DNA of 64,000 bases from Bacteroides fragilis (GCF_002849695.1 NZ_CP018937.1:2232001-2296000), one strand, 5' to 3'. Positions 35,847 to 44,879 are shown, counted from the stretch's first letter. Notes: generated by a model from the sequence alone, not told the origin. Numbers and translations: made by a program.

Positions 35847-37022
35847 ATGACAAACGAACTGGAGCTGAAATATGGTTGTAACCCCAACCAAAAACCCGCG
35901 CGTATCTTTATTAAGGAAGGCGAACTGCCCATCGAGGTCCTGAACGGCAGACCCGGATATATCAATCTGCTGGACGCCTTGAACAGTTGGCAGTTAGTGA
36001 AAGAACTGAAAGAAGCAACCGGACTTCCGGCTGCCGCTTCATTCAAGCACGTAAGTCCGGCAGGTGCCGCGATAGCAGTGGAAATGAGCGAAACATTGAA
36101 GAAGATTTATTTCGTAGACGACATGGAACTTTCTCCGATGGCAACTGCGTACGCCCGTGCCCGGGGTGCCGACCGGATGTCATCTTACGGAGATTTCATC
36201 GCCCTTTCTGATGTTTGCGATGAACCGACAGCCCGCATCATCAACCGTGAAGTGTCGGACGGAGTCATTGCTCCCGGCTACACTCCGGAGGCACTCGAGA
36301 TTCTGAGAAACAAACGGAAAGGTACTTATAATGTAATCAGGATAGATCCGGCATACCGTCCGGCCCCCATCGAACATAAAGACGTATTCGGCATTACATT
36401 TGAGCAGGGACGCAATGAACTGAAGATTGACGAAAGCCTGCTAAAAGAAATGCCTACCCGGAACCGGAACATTCCGGCTGATGCCAAACGTGACTTGATT
36501 ATCGCCCTGATCACTTTGAAGTATACACAGTCCAACTCCGTATGCTATGCCAAAGACGGGCAAGCCATCGGCATTGGTGCAGGACAGCAATCACGCATCC
36601 ATTGTACCCGCCTGGCCGGAAACAAAGCCGACATCTGGTATTTGCGCCAACATCCGAAAGTGATGAATCTGCCTTGGAAAGAAAAGATACGCCGTGCCGA
36701 CCGTGACAACACGATCGACGTATATATCTCGGACGACTATATGGATGTGCTGGCCGACGGCGTATGGGAACAGTTCTTCACCCGGAAACCGGAAGTGCTG
36801 ACCCGTGAAGAAAAGCGTGCATGGCTCGATACGCAATCGGGCGTAGCTTTAGGCTCGGATGCCTTCTTCCCTTTTGGAGACAACATTGAACGTGCGCACA
36901 AAAGCGGCGTGAGCTACATTGCCCAGCCCGGTGGCTCGGTTCGTGACGACCATGTGATAGATACCTGTGACAAATACGACATAGCGATGGCCTTTACGGG
37001 CATCCGGCTATTCCATCATTAA
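35847..37022 (+). CDS. Stand-alone AICAR formyltransferase
   Basis: The 391-residue protein is the transformylase half of PurH without the IMP cyclohydrolase (MGS) domain. The catalytic Lys-His pair is visible in SFKHVSPAG; NSVCYAKDGQAIGIGAGQQSR and ALGSDAFFPF, SYIAQPGGSVRDD are conserved. It transfers a formyl group from 10-formyl-THF to AICAR. I chose the ATG at 35847 since TACCTTTG (35814-35821) just upstream is a likely minus-7 element. IMP cyclohydrolase must be supplied elsewhere, or this copy has a different role. Confidence 0.9.
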   Translation: MTNELELKYGCNPNQKPARIFIKEGELPIEVLNGRPGYINLLDALNSWQLVKELKEATGLPAAASFKHVSPAGAAIAVEMSETLKKIYFVDDMELSPMATAYARARGADRMSSYGDFIALSDVCDEPTARIINREVSDGVIAPGYTPEALEILRNKRKGTYNVIRIDPAYRPAPIEHKDVFGITFEQGRNELKIDESLLKEMPTRNRNIPADAKRDLIIALITLKYTQSNSVCYAKDGQAIGIGAGQQSRIHCTRLAGNKADIWYLRQHPKVMNLPWKEKIRRADRDNTIDVYISDDYMDVLADGVWEQFFTRKPEVLTREEKRAWLDTQSGVALGSDAFFPFGDNIERAHKSGVSYIAQPGGSVRDDHVIDTCDKYDIAMAFTGIRLFHH

Positions 37023-37041
37023 TAACAATCGCCCCCTTTAC

Positions 37042-37096
37042 TCCCCATTTATAGTGATAACTACCCTGTTATTTCCACTATAAATGGGGATTTTCT
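37042..37096 (+). terminator. Terminator between the formyltransferase and flavodoxin
   Basis: A perfect 15-bp stem (TCCCCATTTATAGTG 37042-37056 with 37076-37090) is followed by TTTTC, 20 bp behind the stop. Confidence 0.85.
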
Positions 37097-37149
37097 GTTT
37101 CTTCCGAACCTCTTATCTTTGCCACATCATTTAAAAACAAGATCAGAAA

Positions 37150-37659
37150 ATGAATAAAATTGGAGTATTTTACGGTTCCACAACGGGAACTACCGAAGAT
37201 GTAGCCCGCCGGATTGCAGAAAAACTGAACGTTCCTAAAGGTGACATCCACGATGCCTCAAAACTGAACGACGAGTTAGTGAAAGAGTATGATGTATTAG
37301 TGCTGGGCACCTCTACATGGGGAGCAGGCGAACTTCAGGATGATTGGTATGATGGCATTAAAGTGCTGAAGAAGGCCGACCTGTCTCACAAATTTGTAGC
37401 GCTCTTCGGTTGCGGAGACTCAGATTCATACGGCGATACCTTCTGCGACGGCATCGGTATCCTGTACGAAGAGCTGAAAGACACCCATTGCACCTTCTGC
37501 GGAGCAACCGACCCGTCCGACTACACATTCGACTCTTCTGTCGCAGTAGTCAACGGCAAATTCGTGGGACTTCCTTTGGATGAAGTTAACGAAGACAACA
37601 AGACCGACAAGCGTATTGCCCAATGGACTGAATCTTTAAAAAAAGAATGTATCAACTAA
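37150..37659 (+). CDS. fldA: Flavodoxin
   Basis: This 169-residue FMN protein has the phosphate loop GSTTGTTEDVARRIA at residue ~8-22, the FMN-stacking segments STWGAGELQDDWYDG and FGCGDSDSYGDTFCDG, and a C-terminus typical of long-chain flavodoxins. It carries single electrons between low-potential donors and enzymes. TATCTTTG at 37114-37121 is the likely promoter element. The DUF2023 gene follows 21 bp downstream, a common pair in Bacteroidetes. Confidence 0.96.
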   Translation: MNKIGVFYGSTTGTTEDVARRIAEKLNVPKGDIHDASKLNDELVKEYDVLVLGTSTWGAGELQDDWYDGIKVLKKADLSHKFVALFGCGDSDSYGDTFCDGIGILYEELKDTHCTFCGATDPSDYTFDSSVAVVNGKFVGLPLDEVNEDNKTDKRIAQWTESLKKECIN

Positions 37660-37680
37660 TTTAAAATTCCGACGAACGTT

Positions 37681-38043
37681 ATGGCTATCGAACGAAAGGT
37701 TCCGGGTGAAATACGAATTTTCCTGAACCATGTATACGAATTCAAGAAAGGGATACGCAACATGGTGCTCTACACCATGAATAAGGAGCACGAAGCGTTT
37801 GCCATACAACGTCTGGAAAAACAGAATATCAGTTACCTGATACAAGAAGTAAATACCAATAAGATAAATCTGTTCTTTGGTAAGGCCGAATGTATGGAAG
37901 CCATACGGCATATCATTATTCGGCCTTTGAACCATCTCACTCCGGAAGAAGATTTCATATTAGGCGCCATGCTCGGATACGATATCTGCCAACAATGTAA
38001 ACGATATTGCAGTAAAAAAGATAATATAAAGATTGCCGGCTAA
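37681..38043 (+). CDS. DUF2023 family protein
   Basis: The 120-residue protein (IRIFLNHVYEFKKGIRNMVLYT at the start; YDICQQCKRYCSKK near the end) matches DUF2023, found next to flavodoxin in Bacteroidetes. The C-terminal three-cysteine cluster C-x2-C-x3-C could bind a metal or cluster. Function is unknown; the 21-bp spacing to fldA suggests a role with flavodoxin. Confidence 0.8.
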   Translation: MAIERKVPGEIRIFLNHVYEFKKGIRNMVLYTMNKEHEAFAIQRLEKQNISYLIQEVNTNKINLFFGKAECMEAIRHIIIRPLNHLTPEEDFILGAMLGYDICQQCKRYCSKKDNIKIAG

Positions 38044-38119
38044 GTTTCAGATTGTTTTCAGTACAAGGACACGGTTCATCCGGCAGAAGGATACAGCCAC
38101 GCCGGAATGAACCAACAGG

Positions 38120-38176
38120 ATGACACAGAGTTTCGCAGAGGGAAAATAACAGCCAGCCCTGCGGAACTCTGTGTCA
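38120..38176. repeat. Degenerate CACAGAG-type palindrome
   Basis: TGACACAGAGTTTCGCAG (38120-38137) matches the complement of 38159-38176 at 17 of 18 positions. It shares the CACAGAG core with the eight palindromes but lacks the TTCACCAC ends. Confidence 0.7.
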
Positions 38177-38338
38177 CATTGTAGCGAGCCCACTTGCCCC
38201 CATACAACCACACAGTCGCCTGATAAACCGTGCCGGTTTCGCTTACCTCTATTTCATAAAGAATGTTATCCCCGTAGTACTTTCCGCAGGAAATTTGTTT
38301 TATAAGAAAACAATTAATTAAAAATACCCGAAAACAAG

Positions 38339-38554
38339 ATGATTAAAGCATTCTTCAAAAAGAACCTGCTCACATTTGTCGGACTGGCAATAGGAGCTGT
38401 AGGAGGATTCCTGTATTGGAAATACGTAGGCTGCACCGGCGGCACTTGTCCCATTACCTCCTCGCCGGTCAACAGCACCCTTTGGGGAGCTGTGATGGGC
38501 GGATTACTTCTGAACCTGTTTAAGACAGGCAGTACCCCGAAAAGAACCGACTAA
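38339..38554 (+). CDS. DUF6132-type small membrane protein
   Basis: This 71-residue protein has two hydrophobic stretches (LTFVGLAIGAVGGFLYW and LWGAVMGGLLLNLF) around the motif GCTGGTCPITSSP, which resembles DUF6132 proteins. The two cysteines, C-x5-C spaced, may be redox active. It is 12 bp ahead of the DoxD-like gene and two genes ahead of a thioredoxin, so it is likely part of a thiol/sulfur redox group. Confidence 0.75.
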   Translation: MIKAFFKKNLLTFVGLAIGAVGGFLYWKYVGCTGGTCPITSSPVNSTLWGAVMGGLLLNLFKTGSTPKRTD

Positions 38555-38566
38555 TCCCCACATCTT

Positions 38567-39601
38567 ATGGCAACCGCAAACGAACAAGAACAATCAAGAG
38601 CCTACTTACTTGCAGGCATGTTTACGCTTTCACTGCGCCTCGTAGTGGGATGGACTTACTTTTCAGCCTTCTGGCGACGCCTTGTACTCGAAAATAAACT
38701 GATACCGGACAGTGCCGGATACATCGGAGAAAAGTTCAACCATTTCCTTCCGAACTCGATAGGTATCCGTCCGGTAATCGAATATCTGGTATCCACCCCC
38801 GATATGTTGTGGTGGGCAATGGTGATCTTCACCCTTGTCGAAGGGGTAGTCGGGTTACTCTATATGTTAGGGTTCTTCACCCGCCTGATGAGTATCGGTG
38901 TATTCAGTCTGGCCACCGGTATCCTCTTAGGATCCGGATGGTTAGGAACAACCTGCCTGGACGAATGGCAAATCGGTATTCTGGGAGTAGCTGCCGGATT
39001 CACTATCTTCCTTTCCGGTGGTGGAAGATACTCGGTCGATTATCTGACAAAGCGAAAATTCGCCTTACGGAAGAAAGCAGGCTGGCTGGTATGGCTGACC
39101 TCCGGAGAATTACCTTTAAAGACCAAACGCTTTGCCAATATCAGTGTGGCAGGTGCCATCGTCATCTTCGTACTGACCCTGTACACCAACCAAGAGTTTC
39201 ACAACGGTGTCTGGGGACCACTGCACAATAAGTCCGTCAAACCGAAGATTGAAATATCCGACGCACAAATAGAGAACAACTCTTTGTCATTCAGTGTTTA
39301 TCGTGTTGAAGGTGCCGATGTATACGGCTCTTTCCTGATCGGTATCAGCCTGAAAGACGCCAACGGACACGTTGTGTTAGAAAAGAAAGGAGAAGAACTG
39401 GCTGACTTCCCAATCGGAAATATCGATAACAAATACATTGCCCGGGTAGCTCCGGGTAAGCATAGCCTGGTGATTCCGCTCGGAAGCAAAGCAACCCTTA
39501 CAGTCAATGATCCGGCTATGGGAACTTTGCCCAAAGGAAAATACGAATTGGTACTGACCGATATCAGTGGCATCACCTGGAAAAAAGAGATCGTCCATTA
39601 A
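38567..39601 (+). CDS. DoxD/DoxX-family membrane protein
   Basis: The 344-residue protein has an N-terminal membrane part of about four helices with the DoxX pattern (LSLRLVVGWTYFSAFWRR, FTLVEGVVGLLYMLGFFTRL) and one further helix near 195, then a C-terminal beta-rich domain that is outside (DAQIENNSLSFSVYRVEGAD). This matches proteins annotated as thiosulfate:quinone oxidoreductase small subunit DoxD. Quinone-linked thiol or sulfur oxidation is an inference from family names and the adjoining thioredoxin. Confidence 0.82.
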   Translation: MATANEQEQSRAYLLAGMFTLSLRLVVGWTYFSAFWRRLVLENKLIPDSAGYIGEKFNHFLPNSIGIRPVIEYLVSTPDMLWWAMVIFTLVEGVVGLLYMLGFFTRLMSIGVFSLATGILLGSGWLGTTCLDEWQIGILGVAAGFTIFLSGGGRYSVDYLTKRKFALRKKAGWLVWLTSGELPLKTKRFANISVAGAIVIFVLTLYTNQEFHNGVWGPLHNKSVKPKIEISDAQIENNSLSFSVYRVEGADVYGSFLIGISLKDANGHVVLEKKGEELADFPIGNIDNKYIARVAPGKHSLVIPLGSKATLTVNDPAMGTLPKGKYELVLTDISGITWKKEIVH

Positions 39602-39622
39602 TAACCATTAAAAAGCAGAAAA

Positions 39623-40108
39623 ATGAAAAAGAGCATTCTTATCCCCTTCCTATTTATAGGATTGCTGGCCTTTGCATCTTGCAAAGGGACATCCGAGAAC
39701 AAGACAACTGCCGGCGCAGATACGGTACAAACGGAAAAACCGCAACCGGGAACCATCCACCTGACTCGTGCAGAGTTTCTAAAGAAGGTGGCCGACTATG
39801 AAAACCATTCGAAGGAATGGAAATACCTGGGTGACAAACCGGCTATCGTAGACTTTTATGCCGACTGGTGCGGTCCCTGCAAAATGGTCGCTCCGATCCT
39901 TGAAGAATTATCCAAAGAGTATGCCGGAAAGATTTATATCTATAAAGTAGATGTAGACAAAGAACCGGAACTGGCAAAGGCTTTCGGCATACAGAGTATT
40001 CCCACCCTCTGGTTTGTACCGATGAAGGGAGAGCCCCAAGTAAGCATGGGGGCTTTATCCAAAGAGCAACTAAAAGGGTATATCGATAAAGTTCTGTTGA
40101 AACCATAA
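39623..40108 (+). CDS. Periplasmic lipoprotein thioredoxin
   Basis: The 161-residue protein starts with a lipoprotein signal peptide (ending FASC, Cys about residue 20). The thioredoxin fold follows, with the active site DWCGPC at about 82-87 and the cis-Pro in SIPTLWF. It is therefore a membrane-anchored thiol-disulfide exchanger facing the periplasm. It follows the DoxD-like gene by 21 bp and ends in a terminator (40118-40156). Confidence 0.92.
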   Translation: MKKSILIPFLFIGLLAFASCKGTSENKTTAGADTVQTEKPQPGTIHLTRAEFLKKVADYENHSKEWKYLGDKPAIVDFYADWCGPCKMVAPILEELSKEYAGKIYIYKVDVDKEPELAKAFGIQSIPTLWFVPMKGEPQVSMGALSKEQLKGYIDKVLLKP

Positions 40109-40117
40109 ACGATGATG

Positions 40118-40156
40118 CGGCCTCACCCGGCAAACCGGTACTGAGGCCGTTTTTTG
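40118..40156. terminator. Terminator between converging thioredoxin and peroxidase remnant
   Basis: CGGCCTCA (40118-40125) pairs with TGAGGCCG (40142-40149), followed by TTTTTT. Confidence 0.85.
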
Positions 40157-40161
40157 GGAAT

Positions 40162-40530
40162 TTATCGTTTTTCTGATCTATGAACTTTCATGTAGCCATC
40201 GGTCAGCGTTTTCATAAAGGCCACGATGTCGGCTTCTTCTTCCTGTGTCAGTCCGAGATTTCCCAATTCATCCTTGTTCACGGTAGCAGGATACTCGGCA
40301 GGTGGAAATTCATCACTCACGTCCCGCACATTATAGAAATGCACAATCTCCTCAAGTGTCTTAAAATAACCGTTATGTCCATATGGAGCCGTGAGTTCCA
40401 CATTGCGCAACGTAGGCACACGATACTTGCCATTCTCACTTTCAGCATTGACAGTAGCCCCCAACCCCAAATCCACCGAATCGGCAGTTAGCAGGAAATA
40501 TTCTGCCGGCACCTTATAATGCGGATGATT
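40162..40530 (-). pseudogene. Cytochrome c peroxidase (MauG family), C-terminal remnant
   Basis: The minus-strand frame encodes the C-terminal third of a di-haem cytochrome c peroxidase: KYRVPTLRNVELTAPYGHNG, then FKTLEEIVHFYN and ELGNLGLTQEEEADIVAFMK. The two CxxCH haem motifs and the N-terminal domains are missing. The native sequence breaks off near 40530 where a hairpin and then IS21-type DNA begin. An N-terminal part is not found beyond the IS or at the far end of the accessory region, so the gene was cut and the rest lost or moved. The open frame continues a little into the IS edge (to 40581). Confidence 0.88.
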
Positions 40531-40560
40531 GTGGCGCGCAAATTTGTGCGCCACTTTTTT
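40531..40560. other. Hairpin with T6 at the peroxidase/IS junction
   Basis: GTGGCGC (40531-40537) pairs with GCGCCAC (40548-40554), followed by TTTTTT. It sits exactly where peroxidase homology ends and could insulate the IS from outside transcription. Confidence 0.6.
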
Positions 40561-40626
40561 AGGTAATTTAGTATATCCCACTCCAGCATCGAAGATGCTT
40601 CACTTTCCTTAACTCTTTTTACGTGC

Positions 40627-41391
40627 CTATACCGTGTTTTGGTTGCTAAAAATTGTTTTCCTGTTTTGCATGCGATAGCTTGTTCCTCCGAGCCTGATAA
40701 TCTCGCAGCAGTAGAGCAGCCTGTCAAGCAAGGCGGCTGTGACCGCTTCATCCTCCAATGTTTCCAGCCAACGGGTGAGTGCCTTGTTTGCCGTGATGAT
40801 GAGTGATGTCCTTTCCTGGAAGTCATTGACCAGTTTGAACAGCAACACGGCTTCTTCTCTTTTCAAAGGGAACAGTGTGGCATCGTCTATGGCCAGCAGC
40901 CGGGCCTTCATGATCCGCTTGTATGTTTTCATCGCATGTGCTGAGACCTCTTTCGTTTTCAGGCATGTGAGCAGCTCCTCCAGTGTCATCAGATATGCTT
41001 CGTATCCCGCCTTTACCGCTTCATAAACAAGCCCGGCGGCTATAAAGGTCTTGCCGGTTCCGGAAGGGCCTACCAGGAGAAGATTGTATGCCTGGTTCAC
41101 CCATACCAGCTCACGCAGTTCGCGCAGCCTCCTGTTATCCATTCCTTCCGCCCTGTCATAGTCGTACAGGTCCAGATCGTATTTGGCGGGGAGTCCGGAG
41201 AGTTTCAACCGTGTCAGGTAGCTTTTCCTTTCTCTGCCCTGGATTTCCCTGGCAAGACAATCCGCCAGGAACTCCGAATAGGTCAGTTGCTTCTCCTGTG
41301 CTTCATGAAGTATCACACCCACATGTTCTGCCAAGTTCGGTAGTTTCAGGTGCCGTGCATATTCAACCAGCTCCTTTTTATGTTTTATCAT
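40627..41391 (-). CDS. istB: IS21 transposition helper ATPase IstB
   Basis: This roughly 255-residue AAA+ protein helps the IstA transposase choose and capture target DNA. The Walker A motif is [14 protein letters not shown] and Walker B is [34 protein letters not shown] is the sensor/arginine-finger region of IstB. The likely start is the Met at 41391 ([11 protein letters not shown]), 14 bp inside the end of istA; upstream Mets at 41397 and 41409 are possible. Overlap of istA and istB is normal in the family. Confidence 0.93.
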   Translation of the reverse strand: MIKHKKELVEYARHLKLPNLAEHVGVILHEAQEKQLTYSEFLADCLAREIQGRERKSYLTRLKLSGLPAKYDLDLYDYDRAEGMDNRRLRELRELVWVNQAYNLLLVGPSGTGKTFIAAGLVYEAVKAGYEAYLMTLEELLTCLKTKEVSAHAMKTYKRIMKARLLAIDDATLFPLKREEAVLLFKLVNDFQERTSLIITANKALTRWLETLEDEAVTAALLDRLLYCCEIIRLGGTSYRMQNRKTIFSNQNTV

Positions 41392-42940
41392 AGCCATGGA
41401 AGATTTCATTGTAAGACTGTATCAGCCCGGTTTGTCGCGGCGGGCAACTGTCCGTCCTGTCTGTTTCAGTTTCTTTATTCCGTCTCCTGTGCACGTGTTC
41501 ACACAGGCTTTTAACGGAATCGCCATTGTAGATGCCCTTATCAAGACATATGTGCACTGCCTCTATCAAGATATCCTTGTCATAGCCCGGCATCATGTGC
41601 AGAACCACTTCCAGATTATCCTTGTAATAGCGTTCTTTCTTTCTCTTGAGGTTCTCCATCCACAAGGCGACCTCCCGGTTTCCGGATACATAAACAAGGA
41701 TACGTTCGGCCAGCTTCTGTGCCCCAATACTCTTGGGCCTTCTGTGTCTTTCGTCATAAATCGTTTTTCCTTTTCGGGTACAGAGGGGATGTCTGGCGAC
41801 GATTTTTCCCGTCTCCTTGCTGTACAGTTCCACATACCCCTCAGTTTCCTGCAACCAGACCCTTGTCTGCCCGCTCCGGTAAGTGCCGCATGGCAGGCTG
41901 TAATAATTCCCCCTATACTGGACCGTGTTGTCCTTACGCACGTGATACTCCTTCATCTGCTCCTGTGGTGGCTGCGGTAGACCATAATAAGGTTTCAGGT
42001 ATCCTTTCTCCACAGCGAACTCCTCAGAGGGGACCAGGCGGGTGGTCCCGTGCACTTTTCCATTACCCGTCCTTTCAAGCCATTTCCGGGCTTCCTCATT
42101 CAGCCCGGGGATATCCTGTAAAACACGGGCCACCAGAAAATTCTCTTTCACATACTTCACCACATTCTCCACTTTCCCCTTCGACTCAGGGTCTGACCTG
42201 CGACAAAATACCGGCTGGAAATGCTGCTCTTTTATGAATGCCTGAAATTTCCCGGTCAGTATCAAATCTCCCAGGTTCTCGCGTGCTATAAGCACCCTGT
42301 CCTGGTCATAGATAATCTTTTCAGGCCTGCCCCCGAAATACTGAAAGGCCAGTTCATGGGCATAAATCGCAAGCTCCGTATCAAAAGGACGACGGCTGAA
42401 ATGGATAAACTTATAGCGGGAACGCGTCAGTACGATGGCGAAGAAGTAAACCTTCGTGCTTCCGCCATTCTTCACAGGTACCCACTTCTCCCCGAAATCC
42501 GCCTGGGCATATTCCCCGTAGGGGGTCTCAGGCAACTTCTCATAATCACGCCGTATCCGGGCCTCGGATTTTTTCCCGATACCGTACTTCCTGCGTATCC
42601 TGTCTACAAAATTGAATACGGTCTTGTCACATACCCGCGGAAAATCGGGGTAACACTCCCTGAGCCAGTCATGCATACGGGCAGCCGATATGTACGGGTA
42701 TTCTTCCAGTGTACCCCGTACATACTCCTCGTACTTTCCCAACTTGAGTTCATACTCCCGGTGGGAGTTCTGCTTTCTGAAAAACTCTTCCCGGCTTGTC
42801 CGCAGATATCTCCGCACAGTGCTCCGGTCCACGCCCAGATATTTTCCGATCTGTGTCTTGTTCAGTCCTTTCGACTGAAGTTCTCTTACCTTGTACCACA
42901 TATACAGTTTGTCTTTTAAATTTTGGCTCTTTGTTTCCAT
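41378..42940 (-). CDS. istA: IS21 transposase IstA
   Basis: The 520-residue transposase has an N-terminal helix-turn-helix ([21 protein letters not shown]), a DDE integrase core ([10 protein letters not shown] for the first Asp, IIYDQDRVL for the second, [16 protein letters not shown] for the Glu) and a C-terminal Mu-type beta-barrel region. I chose the Met at 42940 (METKSQNLK), because the frame before it covers a predicted end of the element. It appears intact. Confidence 0.94.
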   Translation of the reverse strand: METKSQNLKDKLYMWYKVRELQSKGLNKTQIGKYLGVDRSTVRRYLRTSREEFFRKQNSHREYELKLGKYEEYVRGTLEEYPYISAARMHDWLRECYPDFPRVCDKTVFNFVDRIRRKYGIGKKSEARIRRDYEKLPETPYGEYAQADFGEKWVPVKNGGSTKVYFFAIVLTRSRYKFIHFSRRPFDTELAIYAHELAFQYFGGRPEKIIYDQDRVLIARENLGDLILTGKFQAFIKEQHFQPVFCRRSDPESKGKVENVVKYVKENFLVARVLQDIPGLNEEARKWLERTGNGKVHGTTRLVPSEEFAVEKGYLKPYYGLPQPPQEQMKEYHVRKDNTVQYRGNYYSLPCGTYRSGQTRVWLQETEGYVELYSKETGKIVARHPLCTRKGKTIYDERHRRPKSIGAQKLAERILVYVSGNREVALWMENLKRKKERYYKDNLEVVLHMMPGYDKDILIEAVHICLDKGIYNGDSVKSLCEHVHRRRNKETETDRTDSCPPRQTGLIQSYNEIFHGYDKT

Positions 42941-43157
42941 TCCGGTGTCTGTCTCTTTGTTGAGCCGGCAAAGATAGACATTCCCGCAGGGCAGAAAAAC
43001 CATACCCCTGTAAAAGTGGGACATACGACTTTCCGTTTTTCCACGGGCAAAGTTACAATTTACATGCTACATAAAAAGCCCCGTTCCAAGAAGCCGTTTT
43101 TTATATTGATTCATTTCATTTTTTTCTAAAACGTTTCCTTATATGGAACTATTTACT

Positions 43158-43165
43158 TATATTTG
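43158..43165 (+). promoter_or_regulatory. Promoter element of the toxin-antitoxin pair
   Basis: TATATTTG with TTTC 20 bp upstream (43134-43137) fits the Bacteroides promoter. It ends only 8 bp before the first ATG, so the toxin mRNA would be leaderless or start at the second ATG (43182). Confidence 0.65.
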
Positions 43166-43172
43166 CATCAAA

Positions 43173-43532
43173 ATGAAAGTAATGGAAGCAAAAGCTAAAT
43201 TTGATGTGGTATTGTCACCGGAAGCAAGTGATTTCCTGAATGGATTAGGTTCTAAAATCAGAGATAAGATTGTTTATAACATTCGTAAATCGACATATAT
43301 CATAGATCCTAAACTTTTTAAAAAATTGGATGATACGGATATTTGGGAATTTAGAACAAGACACAGTAATACTCAATATCGCCTGCTGGCATTTTGGGAC
43401 AAAACGAGCGATATGGATACTTTAGTAATCGCTACACATGGGTTTATCAAGAAAACCCAAAAAACTCCATCAAAAGAGATAGCAAAAGCCGAAGAAATAA
43501 GAAAAGCATATTTTAACTCTAAAAAAAAATGA
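43173..43532 (+). CDS. higB: RelE/HigB-type toxin (Gp49-like)
   Basis: This protein of 119 residues has the RelE-superfamily layout of the phage Gp49-like family: FDVVLSPEASDFLNGLGSKIRDKI, IWEFRTRHSNTQYRLLAFW with the basic residues of an mRNA interferase, and HGFIKKTQKTPSKEIAKAEE at the C-terminus. It precedes its antitoxin, toxin-first order as in higBA. Start may be 43173 or 43182 (MEAKAKF). mRNA cleavage at the ribosome is inferred from the family. Confidence 0.9.
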   Translation: MKVMEAKAKFDVVLSPEASDFLNGLGSKIRDKIVYNIRKSTYIIDPKLFKKLDDTDIWEFRTRHSNTQYRLLAFWDKTSDMDTLVIATHGFIKKTQKTPSKEIAKAEEIRKAYFNSKKK

Positions 43533-43533
43533 T

Positions 43534-43848
43534 ATGAAAGATATGAAGTTTTACACCCTTGAAGAAATAGAGGATAAGTATATAGGAGAAAAAGGTACTC
43601 CTAAGCGGGATAAATATGAAGCGGACCTGCATTCGTTTCTGATTGGTGAAGCAATCAAACAAGCCCGGCAATCAAAGAACCTGACCCAAGAGGAATTAGG
43701 CAACCTGATTGGGGTGCAAAGGGCACAGATTTCCCGGATTGAGAACGGGAAGAACCTGACTTTTTCTACTATTTCCAGAGTTTTCAAGGCTATGGGAATA
43801 AGCGCAAAACTTGAAATTGACAATTTAGGAAAAGTTGCTTTGTGGTAA
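43534..43848 (+). CDS. higA: HigA-type antitoxin, XRE family
   Basis: The 104-residue protein begins 1 base after the toxin stop. It has a helix-turn-helix of the XRE family (LTQEELGNLIGVQRAQISRIENGKN region, about 50-75) and an N-terminal extension (FYTLEEIEDKYIGE) that should contact the toxin. It likely neutralises HigB and represses the pair. A bidirectional hairpin terminator follows (AAAATAGCCTAT 43861 on). Confidence 0.92.
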   Translation: MKDMKFYTLEEIEDKYIGEKGTPKRDKYEADLHSFLIGEAIKQARQSKNLTQEELGNLIGVQRAQISRIENGKNLTFSTISRVFKAMGISAKLEIDNLGKVALW

Positions 43849-43858
43849 GCCCGAATAT

Positions 43859-43897
43859 AAAAAATAGCCTATCTTCCATGTATAGGCTATTTTTTAT
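43859..43897 (+). terminator. Terminator of the toxin-antitoxin operon
   Basis: AAAAATAGCCTAT pairs with ATAGGCTATTTTT around a short loop and runs into TTTTTT. Confidence 0.85.
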
Positions 43898-44393
43898 AAT
43901 CAGTTCCTTTTTGGCTTTTGACATCCTCTTCCTGAGCTCTCTCCATTAAGCGGAAAACCGCCCGGTAAAATGATACCTGAAATCCCACCCGCCCTGAATA
44001 AGGTATGTTTCTAATTCACTTCTTATATTCCGAACATTCCGTTACCACCCTGATAACTTCATTTATCTGCATGTAAGAAGCGGAAACATCCGGCAAAGAA
44101 ACCCATCCGAAGATTAGTTTCCGTTTTGCCTGATGGCATATCCCCCGTTTCAGATACCATTTTGCAAAACCCGGAAGAGATCTGTGGCTTCTTGTGAAAC
44201 GTGAGATGGAATCCGGTATATAATTCGAAGGCAATATTGTAATAGGAAAAGACAACTTGCACAGCCTTACATACCTTACACATGTACCCACAATGGAACA
44301 CGTAAATTTACTGCTGAATATTACCAGAAAATTATACCTATCCTCCCTCAAGCAGTCACCATTCCTGCAAATTAGAGAATCCACAATATAAGG
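43898..44393. other. Stretch without a convincing gene
   Basis: Two overlapping minus-strand frames exist (44016-44384, 122 codons; 44059-44301, 80 codons). Neither has a recognisable domain. The pattern of partly protein-like sequence in two phases could be a decayed gene. I see no RNA or repeat here. Confidence 0.5.
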
Positions 44394-44609
44394 TCACTTC
44401 CTGCCACTACCGGCACGCAGAAGCCTTCCGACTTTTATGATAGCCCTGGACGTGGTATGCACCGACGTCTCTTTCCATCGGACGTTCCGGAGCGTATGGT
44501 AGCCGGCTCCGACCTGTTCCGCGCTCAAGTGGTCATAAATGGCGGTGATGCTGCCGAAGAAATAGTCTTTCTTCTCAAAGACAAGATATACGTAAACCAC
44601 TTTATCCAT
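44394..44609 (-). CDS. Small hypothetical protein of the accessory region
   Basis: The 71-residue frame (MDKVVYVYLVFEKKDYFFGS, then AIYDHLSAEQVGAGYHTLRN) has normal amino-acid composition and an upstream AT-rich region with operator-like repeats. I do not recognise a family. The sequence looks like a small alpha-beta regulator found in Bacteroides mobile DNA, but that is an impression only. Confidence 0.6.
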   Translation of the reverse strand: MDKVVYVYLVFEKKDYFFGSITAIYDHLSAEQVGAGYHTLRNVRWKETSVHTTSRAIIKVGRLLRAGSGRK

Positions 44610-44677
44610 TTTATCCGTTATTTATTCCGCAAATATATGCAAATAATCAATATATATCTATATTTTGTAATAGAAAC

Positions 44678-44700
44678 ATGCAAATAATAACTATTTGCAT
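44678..44700. promoter_or_regulatory. ATGCAAATA palindrome, possible operator
   Basis: ATGCAAATA (44678-44686) and TATTTGCAT (44692-44700) form a perfect inverted repeat with a 5-bp centre; a further ATGCAAATAA copy occurs near 44638. All lie upstream of the small minus-strand gene at 44609. Confidence 0.55.
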
Positions 44701-44809
44701 ATAGAGAATAGAATTTACTGGAAGTTTGCTTTTACTTTATAAGTATTTATGCTGTTGAAATAAAAACATAAACAGGTGTTTTAAGGATTATATAACGTCT
44801 GCTTAAACA

Positions 44810-44852
44810 AAAAAGAAAAACCCCGTCTTCCCTTGAAAGGAAAAACGGGGAG
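44810..44852 (-). terminator. Terminator of the 80-residue protein gene
   Basis: On the minus strand CTCCCCGT...ACGGGG forms a hairpin followed by a U-rich run (plus-strand AAAAAAGAAAAA, 44809-44820). Confidence 0.75.
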
Positions 44853-44879
44853 GTGTAATAATAAAGGAAATAGCCTCCG

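Larger units (their letters stand above)
40545..43063 (-). mobile_element. IS21-family insertion sequence
   Basis: The element consists of istA and istB on the minus strand with the usual overlap. Similar motifs occur in both flanks in inverted orientation: GTATATCCCACT near 40571 and, on the other strand, GTATGTCCCACT near 43026, plus CCACTTTTnnAGG-like stretches. I could not fix the exact ends or a target duplication, so the coordinates are approximate. Confidence 0.75.

Noticed and set aside
44016..44384. 122-codon minus-strand frame after the toxin-antitoxin pair
   Set aside because: Composition is not convincing, a second frame overlaps it, no domain is recognised and no promoter or terminator fits. 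Kept only as an uncertain stretch.
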